DNA from: Oegoconia quadripuncta
Lineage: Eukaryota; Arthropoda; Insecta; Lepidoptera; Autostichidae
Direction: 5' to 3'
Assembly (NCBI GenBank): GCA_949316235.1
Contig: OX438755.1
Span: 19,615,151-19,679,150, forward strand
DNA: 64,000 bases
Shown piece by piece: positions 56,420 to 64,000 of the stretch. The notes under the pieces were generated by a model. It saw nothing but the letters and a program-made list of their open reading frames with translations, did no database searches and had not been told where the DNA came from. The stretch's first letter is position 1. Every line of letters starts with the position of its first letter. The position numbers and the translations under genes are program-made.

Positions 56420-56865
56420 TATAAATCAATTGTTTTTCTTTTTTTTTGACGATGTTTGAATCTGGTATATGTACCGCAAGGGCAAAAAATGTACAAATGT
56501 GATAATGCATGTTATTGAATTATATAATGTATTTCTATTTGTGAGGACCTGTAATTGGCTCTCTGTTTCCTAGAATAGTTTCCATTAGTGTTATTGCAGC
56601 TGTTGGTTTTCCGAATAAATAAAAATAAAAAAAAAAATAAAATAAAATAAAATAGTCCAACCCAATGCGGGTTAGTGACTTCACATGCTTTTGAATTTTT
56701 ATTTCTCAGGCATGAAGATTTCCTCACGATGTTGCAGCCGGATAAATGCACACAAGTAATTAAATTAAATAAAAAAACTTATTGGTACATTTGCCTGCCT
56801 GGGAATCGAACCCGGACCTCCTCAATTGGGAGACCGCGTCTTAACCGCTGAACCACCGACGCTCC

Positions 56866-57534
56866 AACTTTCTAGTTATGTACTTCTTAATTCAAAATTT
56901 TCGACAAATATAAAACTATATGTATATTATTACGGAGCACAAAATTGACAAAGAAAATTGGTATGACTCGAATCAATTAGTAGAGTTGATGAGAAAGTGA
57001 TTATGAATACTTATGCCGATGAGTTTGTGCGAGCACTAGTTGAAGATGAGAATGAAGGAAAGGATGTAGATGAGGCAGACGATGTGATTCTTGCGGAAGA
57101 AAAATGAGTAGGATATACAAAAAATTAAAAAAATCGCATTATGTGGAAGTAGAAGCGGGCTCCTTGTCAACCAGTAATCTGGCTCCATTGCTCCGCCGAA
57201 TGCATAAGCTCAGCTGGTAGTTGACAACCCTTTGATAAATTGTTCAGTGTTAGACAACAAATGACCTTTGTCAAATCTAAACAGCCAGAACATAATAATG
57301 CTATCAACCTTGGCAGACTTTGACCAACTATTATGTCCACTAGTCAGGTGGGCATTTCAAAATTGTATTACCTACCAATTGAAATATTGATCATTACCCT
57401 TCTGGAAATCAATTCGCGGCTTTTTCAATAGGGTAAATGAAGACTTGGCTTGGCTTAAGGAAAACAAAGATGTGGTTCAATGGACTCGCTATCCTTAGCC
57501 GAACTAAAAGCGTAAACTTCTTCTGTCGTCAGCC
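56866..57534. other. Non-coding stretch, nothing recognised
   Basis: Possible pickpocket intron. No TM2-like exon was found here. Confidence 0.4.
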
Positions 57535-57750
57535 TATTCCGGAGATATTTCTGCGAGTGTCGAGTGTAATAGCAACTCTAGTTATTATTATTCACATTTT
57601 CATCATCCGAAAGATTTTGTCAGTTTCTTGTGGAAACACAAAACCTCATATTGACACTTCCCTTCACTTGTACGCAATCATTGACTTTTACTGCACAACA
57701 TTCTGCCTTTATTACACACTAAAACTCCATTTTAAGAAATACAAATAAAA
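57535..57750 (+). repeat. Repeat D copy 4, diverged
   Basis: Aligned with copies 1-3 at 'aagattttgtcagtttcttg' and 'acttcccttcacttgtacgc'. Confidence 0.55.
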
Positions 57751-57814
57751 ACATAGCATCATTCACCATCATCAACTTTAAGTTGTGCATTATGGGTTTC
57801 TTCTTCTTTTCCCA

Positions 57815-58065
57815 CAGATGCATTGGTTGGTGGTAGGGCATTTTAAATGTCCGCCTGGCTAGCTACCACCACCTTATCTAAATCTGCCGCCAAGCAGCAA
57901 TGTTAATAGCATTGTTGTGTTCCGGTTATCAGAGATGAGATAGCCAGTCCCCCAAATCTGTTGGGGTTTCTGGGTCAGTACGCTTCCACCTTCGACCTCA
58001 TCTTCACTTAACATCAGGTGTGATTGAGGTCAAGTACCAACCCGATATGCACAAAAAAAGAAAAA
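57815..58065 (+). mobile_element. SINE-C, head missing
   Basis: Starts 'ggttggtggtagggcatttt' and ends 'agtaccaacccgatatgcac' with an A-rich tail. Close to 61720-61962. Confidence 0.85.
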
Positions 58066-59250
58066 AAAAAAAGATGATTTCTCTTTTCGAAGCGGTAGTT
58101 GCTATAACTATAAATAACTATAAATGCAATAAACCTTCTTTTATTCCAGTAGATTTAAATTGACATTCAACAAATGATATCATGTATCTTGCGTTTCAAC
58201 GCAAGATACATGATACATTGAAGTTCGAAGTTCGTACAATAAAGAATTTTCGTTTTCTTCTCTATTAACACTGAAGACTTTGCTGGCTTTTTGGCGGGAG
58301 TTTGGCGAACGATGTATGAAGTTAATCATAAAAAAAAATATTTATATTTACATTTCCTTCTTCTCCTACTATTGAAGAACAACAAATGAAAGAAGAAAAA
58401 TGTTAGCTCTCTTCTTCTTAGATCTTTCTGCCACAACTCAAGTTGTGGTCAAAGAGACAAGTAATATTTTATTTCAATTAATTTCCGTCCAGTCCAGCTT
58501 ACCCAGTTTAAATTTAGTTTTAGCGAATATTATCGTACAAACAAATATTTTTTCTGCCGGATACTGTCCATTTGCTGTAAACTACTAATGTAATAAAAAG
58601 TGTTTATGTTTTCTCTAACATTTTGAAGATTATTATATAAATATACAAACGTGAAGTATACACACAATCAGTGTCGAGAAATATTGATGATGATAGAACA
58701 GCTCACAAGGGAAAAATACACAATGATATTTATTTAAACGTTCACTACGGTTTTGAGGAAAGTTTTTCTCAACTATTAAACAAAATTATAGGTAGATAAT
58801 GCAAAATAGTAATTGATTTTGCAAATACTCAAGCTTTTTTACCCCGTTTACTTTTTAAATTCGCAACAACCACAGAGTCGTTCAAAAATTGTCACAGACA
58901 CAAACAAGGACAGTTCCAAATTCAGATAATATGGTAATATTGTAATTTTATAGGTACTTACTTCCTGGAATTTTATATTGATTCCAAATTCAAACTTCAT
59001 CGTTATGTTTTGTTCTGATGACATTATGGTGTACTGTATCAATAAGGACCTTGTGAAGGCACAGCAACATGAGAGAGTAGCATGCGCTAATTTAAATAAT
59101 TTCATAAAATTCTTAATACATTATTTACCACCTAGATATTTAACCTATTTTATTATCATATGTATTTTACTATTGTATTCCAATTATATTATTATTTTTC
59201 TTTTCAATTTATTTATTAATATGATATTATTATTTATTTATGTCATTTAT
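58066..59250. other. Non-coding stretch
   Basis: A small hairpin at 58184-58216 ('atgtatcttgcgtttcaac' with its mirror). The hydrophobic frame at 58978-59319 reflects T-rich sequence, not a membrane exon. Confidence 0.4.
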
Positions 59251-59460
59251 TTATATTATTTCATCTCTAAAATTTTCGGTCATGTATTCATTTATTGTGT
59301 GATAGCATTTTTTAATTGATAGTTGTTTTAATAATTGTATGAATTTCTTATCTTTCGCTTCGTTTTTGATGTGATTAGTTAGCTTATTGAATATTCTAGA
59401 TGACATTGATAGTGTGCCGGACGAATACATTTTTAGGTTAGTTTGGTGGAACCAATACAT
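59251..59460 (-). pseudogene. LINE ORF2 C-terminal relic
   Basis: SGTLSMSSRIFNKLTNHIKN and FIQLLKQLSIKKCYHTINEY on the minus strand resemble the last block of the CR1-like relics at 40040 and 33505. Confidence 0.5.
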
Positions 59461-59606
59461 TTTTTAATATGCCATAGCCATGATATAGCCAAATCCGACA
59501 ACAAAGACGCTAAAGCATTATTGCACCCACCCACATTATTGCAATACACTATTGCATAGAAACGTCCCCTATTTGTCAGATGGATTCGTTAAGGACACAC
59601 TCCATT

Positions 59607-61286
59607 ATAGTATAAGATCCGGCTATAGAAATATATACCCTCATCTGTTATTCGACGATAACAAAATTAATATGTTAGTTAATGAATATATTAATACATT
59701 GAAAATGGGTTGCCTAGCTAAATCGCGGGCCAAACGGTTAATTAATGTAAATCCAAATTAATTGTTTTTCAATTAACTTCCCCGATTTGTTATTTATAAA
59801 AATCGACCATTATCTGAAAGAACATAACATAAGGAACTGGAAAAATATAGGTTGCCTACTTTCCCTTCAGCATAACTATGGAGTTGTCATGTATAAACAT
59901 GCGAGCAAGCGTTATTAATATACCCTCATCAGTTATTTAATTGATTTTTTTTTAATTAAACGTTATTTTATTCTCTTTCTAACAGTATAAGGTTGCCTCA
60001 GTAAAAGTTAGTCACATGCACGGTTGCTGTGATTTTAGATGTGAAGTTTTGAGCGCAAGCGCGGAGAGTGACAGAGAGCGTTGCACGCACTTCTCCATGC
60101 GACAGACGTTAACGTTATAAAAAATTCCTATATTTTCGTGCAATAATAATAGAATGTAAATTTTTCTTATTATTGTATTTTTAATTGTTTATAATGAAAA
60201 TATTATTTACAAAGAACGACGATTATTGTCATACTATATATTTTATAATTTTTAATGCTCTTTGTAATGGTAGTAGTAGAAATTTTTTAATTGTTTGTCT
60301 TTACAATTTAAACAATCTTTTTGTTTAAAATATATATATAATATATCAATATGTATCAATATATCAATATGTACTCCATACATCAAATATACATCAAGTA
60401 TACAACCGTTACTTTTTTATAGCAAGACGAATGATAACCAAAATTATTGATTAAATCCAAGCTTAACTTAACCTCACTGTACGCAAAGTTTTTTTCTCGC
60501 CGAAACAACAACTTCAAAAAACATTTCTTAAAGGATTCGTTATCAAAATCAATAACAGAGCCCTTCAAACCACAAACAAAACACTTTTTCATTTTTAATT
60601 ATGTAATTTTTTGTTAAAAAGATTAATATTTTTACTAACGAAGTATACAAGAGCACGTTTGTTTACACCGGAGAATAAAATATGATCTAGTTATCTTTGT
60701 CTAACACACAGAGAAAGGAACATGTCTCTCTCTCGTTAACTCAGCAGCTGCCTGGCGCATGCCTTACCGGCATCACTGCGTCTCTTTCTGTCGCATGGAG
60801 AAGTGCGTGCAACGCTCTCTGTCACTCTCCGCGCTTGCGCTCAAAACTTCACATCTAAAATCACAGCAACCGTGCATGTGACTAACTTTTACTGAGGCAA
60901 CCTTATACTGTTAGAAAGAGAATAAAATAACGTTTAATTAAAAAAAAATCAATTAAATAACTGATGAGGGTATATTAATAACGCTTGCTCGCATGTTTAT
61001 ACATGACAACTCCATAGTTATGCTGAAGGGAAAGTAGGCAACCTATATTTTTCCAGTTCCTTATGTTATGTTCTTTCAGATAATGGTCGATTTTTATAAA
61101 TAACAAATCGGGGAAGTTAATTGAAAAACAATTAATTTGGATTTACATTAATTAACCGTTTGGCCCGCGATTTAGCTAGGCAACCCATTTTCAATGTATT
61201 AATATATTCATTAACTAACATATTAATTTTGATATCGTCGAATAACAGATGAGGGTATATATTTCTATAGCCGGATCTTATACTAT
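59607..61286. mobile_element. DNA element with 500-bp near-perfect inverted repeats
   Basis: Arms 59607-60106 and 60787-61286 are inverted copies of equal length with one difference noticed (near 59660). The centre is 680 bp. Outer ends 'tagtataagatccggctat' and mirror are flanked on both sides by TTA, a possible target duplication. The arms carry no coding frame. The centre carries one minus-strand frame (60383-60592). Confidence 0.9.
60383..60592 (-). CDS. Small ORF with zinc-binding pattern inside the 500-bp IR element
   Basis: Minus-strand ATG at 60590-60592 opens 69 codons: MKKCFVCGLKGSVIDFDN at the start, LDLINNFGYHSSCYKK near the end. The C-x2-C and H-x3-C spacing suggests a metal-binding fold. 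After CYKK the sequence is AAAAAA|GTAACG, a possible splice donor, so this may be the surviving first exon of the element's own gene. The product family is not recognised. It starts about 200 bases from the inner end of arm 2. Confidence 0.45.
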   Translation of the reverse strand: MKKCFVCGLKGSVIDFDNESFKKCFLKLLFRREKNFAYSEVKLSLDLINNFGYHSSCYKKVTVVYLMYI

Positions 61287-61499
61287 TAGTATGAGCGATA
61301 ACTGTATGTCATGCATGACGATTTCAAATGTTATTCTTATAACTTACGAAATAACAACATTTTTGATTTTTTGATTTTGATTATGTGTTAAATCACGATC
61401 GAACTTGTTACGTGACACTATGATAAACTGACAGACAGACAGAACCGACGAAATTAGAAGGGTATTGTTTTATTGGGTTTTCTACCATTTATCGGTTTA

Positions 61500-61562
61500 T
61501 AAATGGTAATGGTAGGGCATTTTAAATGTCCGCCTGGCTAGCTACCACCATCTTATCTAAAT
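61500..61562 (+). mobile_element. SINE-C scrap
   Basis: 'ggtagggcattttaaatgtc' to 'ctaccaccatcttatctaaa' only. Confidence 0.7.
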
Positions 61563-61635
61563 TGAGACCAGGGCAAATTTAGTTACCAAAGTCATTAAGC
61601 AAGATTACTTGAAGATATTAAATACCCAATGAACA

Positions 61636-61962
61636 GCCTCCGTAGCTCAATGTAAACAACATTGGGTTTACGATTCGGAGGTCGCAGGTTCGATTCCCAG
61701 CGGGGTACATTTTAAAGCACTCGACTTGGTTGGTGGTAGGGCATTTTAAATGTCCGCCTGGCTAGCTACCACCATCTTAACTAAATCTGCCGTCAAGCAA
61801 CAATGTTAATAGCATTATTGTGTTCCGGTTGTCAGAGATAAGATAGCCAGTCCCCCAAATGTGTTGGGGTTTACGGGTCAGTACGCTTCCACCTTCGACT
61901 TCATCTTCACTTAACATCAGGTGTGATTGAGGTCAAATACCAACCCGTAGTGCATAAAAAAA
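61636..61962 (+). mobile_element. SINE-C, full length reference copy
   Basis: tRNA-like head 'gcctccgtagctcaatgtaa', B-box-like 'gcaggttcgattcccagcg', body with 'tccgcctggctagctaccac', end 'ccaacccgtagtgcataaaa' and A tail. Confidence 0.9.
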
Positions 61963-62304
61963 AATTAGCTACGGGATCTGGAGAAAGCGACCCATTTTGC
62001 CCTCCACTGGATATTTACATATTTTTCGAACACGCGCGACAAATTTCATTCTGACATCAGCAAGTACCCAGGTATTTCATGTTATTTAAAATGAACTTTG
62101 GCTTAATTTTAATTTATCACAAAGATAAACATCCAATGACTACCATTGATAATCTCGGATGCTTTGGACACGGTCCAATCATGATGATGAACTGTTTGTT
62201 GACAAGTGTTAATTTTTTATTAAACGTTCATTCGTCTGAATCTTAATCTATTTAAAATAGAGTTTGTTCATATTTAAGTCTCATTTCTCAAGTAATTTTA
62301 ATAA

Positions 62305-62813
62305 ATATTGGGTCTTTACCTATGAAATTGGAGTTTTTTTTCTTCGTTAATCATATGTACCAATTCCTGTGATTTTCAAAGCTATATCCAAATTTGTTTT
62401 TTAATTGGAAAATGGAATATTATTTTCAAGGTTTCACATGAAATATTTTTTAATTTCTGGGCTCTAATCACTTAATAAAAAAAATTTGAACAGAGCGTAA
62501 CCTTGCCATAATTTTATTTTATTTTATTTATTATTTTCTTGGGAAAACCAACAGCTGTTTTACAAATTATCACTTAAACTAAGAAACTGAAAGCCAATCA
62601 TTTCTTAGATTCGCTGAAACTTTTATAAAGCGGTTACTTTTAAAAATTAACGCTGCCTATACTTAATTTAATGTTATCCGATAATACACACAAAGTTTAG
62701 CAAAATTTGGATTTGCCGTTCCCAAAAAAAAAACAAAAATGTTTGTATGGAGAAAACAGTTTTAATGAAATTCTTCATACAAAACGCCAATTTCATAGGT
62801 ATGGAACTAATAT
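62305..62813 (-). mobile_element. MITE-1 copy 8 with an insertion
   Basis: Both family ends are present; about 100 bp at 62497-62596, with (attt)n and 'gggaaaaccaacagctg', interrupt the body. Confidence 0.8.
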
Positions 62814-63034
62814 TATATGTTTCGCGACTTTGTCCGCGCATAATTCGCGGACGAAGTCGCGAGTAACAGATAACTCACGCTCTACGACTCAAAAGCAATC
62901 CCACTTAGTATTACTTATCCTACAGGAAACAATCGCTTTTCCGGGATAAAAAGTAGCCTATATGTTAATCCAGGCCCCAATCTGTCTACCAACCAAATTT
63001 TAACCAAATCTGTGATATACCAAAGATATGCAGG

Positions 63035-63550
63035 GTGAATGAAGATGTAGTGACAAAGATTGAAAAAGGTATGCTGAGATGGTTTGGACATGTGGAGAGG
63101 ATGAATGAAAGAAGACTTACGAAAGAGATATACAAAGCGAATGTGGATGGTAGTGTTGCTAGGGGAAGACCACAGAGAACGTACCATGATTAAATCGGGG
63201 ACGTCTTAAAGAAAGGCCAAGTCAAGAGTACCCTAAACCGACGAGCATGTATGAACAACCTTATGACAGTGAAGGAAGCAGAAGAGGTGTGTCAGGATCG
63301 TAGCAAGTGGAAGTATTGTGGTCTCTGCCTACCCCTACGGGAAACAGGCTTGACATTATGTATGTATGAGTAAATAGGAAATGTTTTATTGTTTATTTAA
63401 TTTAAGTGTAAGTATAGGTCTCATTATTTTTGTTTTAGCAATCGTGTTGCCTAAGACACAAGTAAACATTTACTTAGTTTAGGTAACATAATATAGTATT
63501 ATTTGGACTATGTTACTATAGAATAAGTCAGGTATATAGGTTAATTTTTA
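63035..63550 (+). pseudogene. LINE tail fragment (RTE-like) with 3' end
   Basis: Encodes [19 protein letters not shown], then GRPQRTYHD and [17 protein letters not shown] in slightly broken frames; the best copy of the 2398-2690 family. The following 200 bp lead into the tatct satellite. Confidence 0.75.
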
Positions 63551-63555
63551 TACTG

Positions 63556-63890
63556 AAATAAATTTTATCTTATCTAATCTTATCTTATCACATCTTATCA
63601 TATCTTATCTCATCTCATCTCACCTTATATTATCGTATCTTATAGTAGCTTATCTTATCTTATCTTATCTTATCTTATATTATATTATGTTATGTTATGT
63701 TATGTTATGTTATGTTATGTTATGTTATGTTATGTTATGTTATGTTATGTTATGTTATGTTATGTTATGTTATGTTATGTTATGTTATGTTATGTTATGT
63801 TATGTTATGTTATGTTATGTTATGTTATGTTATGTTATGTTATGTTATGTTATCTTATCTTATCTTATCTTATCTTATGTATACAGGGTG
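63556..63890. repeat. Pentanucleotide satellite: (tatct)n and (tatgt)n
   Basis: 63556-63670 and 63850-63880 are tatct-type units; about 63683-63850 is an almost perfect run of about 33 tatgt units. The open frames through it are repeat translations. Confidence 0.95.
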
Positions 63891-64000
63891 AATTTAAATT
63901 TGTGTAATTCCTGTTTACTGGTTCCACTCCTGATTACGAACAACCTTCGCCAAGGAACTATAGTCGAATTCGATCAAATAATTTTCTATTACCCATACAA

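Larger units (their letters stand above)
51888..56652 (+). mobile_element. Nearly full-length CR1/Jockey-type LINE with 6-bp target duplication
   Basis: 4765 bp with 5' leader, ORF1 (52011-52928), a 567-bp spacer, ORF2 (53496-56419 with one frameshift) and a 3' end in A-rich (aataaaa)n. The 6-base repeat atagtc at 51882-51887 and 56653-56658 flanks it. No RNase H was seen after the reverse transcriptase. It lies in the pickpocket intron, same strand as the gene. Confidence 0.92.
51811..56865 (-). mobile_element. SINE-D split by a LINE insertion
   Basis: The reverse SINE-D has its 3' part at 51811-51887 ('cagcccgtaaacatcctcct') and its 5' part at 56653-56865, with tRNA-like head 'gggaatcgaacccggacctc' at 56801-56820. 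The order matches 10127-10412 read in reverse; the gap is exactly the LINE. Confidence 0.9.

Noticed and set aside
58978..59319. Strongly hydrophobic frame considered as the missing pickpocket TM2 exon
   Set aside because: Lacks the Gly-x-Ser signature and flanking splice sites; composition follows from T-rich DNA.
63692..63907. Open frames of 64-71 codons reading MLCYVMLCYV repeats
   Set aside because: Pure translation of the tatgt satellite.

Overview
The window reads as AT-rich nuclear DNA of an insect, most likely a moth or butterfly (Lepidoptera). It has introns with GT..AG ends, many tRNA-derived SINEs, LINE 3' ends of lepidopteran type, and dense MITEs. Members of the yellow (major royal jelly) and pickpocket (DEG/ENaC) families point to an insect; the order is inferred from the repeats. 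Nothing prokaryotic was seen: no operons, CRISPR array or rRNA.

Host genes are few and mostly intron. (1) A yellow-family gene on + has coding exons 14475-14739 and 28612-29723, separated by a 13.9-kb intron full of repeats; it encodes a complete secreted protein of 458 residues. (2) A pickpocket-like sodium channel subunit on + has eight exons identified between 42001 and 51779, all with matching splice phases. The exon carrying the start codon and the exon(s) carrying TM2 were not found. (3) A small gene on -, of unknown function, has a first exon at 12290-12439 and a probable last exon at 5698-5871. Genes 1 and 3 are divergent, so their promoters should lie within the roughly 2 kb between 12440 and 14450.

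Everything else that can be recognised is transposon-derived. 0-2 kb: a LINE on - cut by the window edge (ORF1 plus the start of ORF2). 2-12 kb: MITEs, SINEs and LINE tails. 13-28 kb: the yellow intron, with a 2.7-kb hAT element (8-bp target duplication) inside a SINE and two inverted copies of a 0.9-1.2 kb repeat. 30-41 kb: minisatellite, GC-rich inverted repeat, LINE tails, SINEs. 42-52 kb: pickpocket exons among repeats. 51.9-56.7 kb: a nearly intact 4.8-kb LINE inserted in a SINE, with a 6-bp target duplication. 59.6-61.3 kb: an almost perfect inverted repeat with 500-bp arms around a 680-bp centre that holds an exon-like ORF. 63.5-63.9 kb: a pentanucleotide satellite.

The three host genes show no functional relationship. 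The main interest is transposon history (nesting, target duplications, an apparent empty site) and two loci that need identification: the small minus-strand gene and the 500-bp inverted-repeat element.
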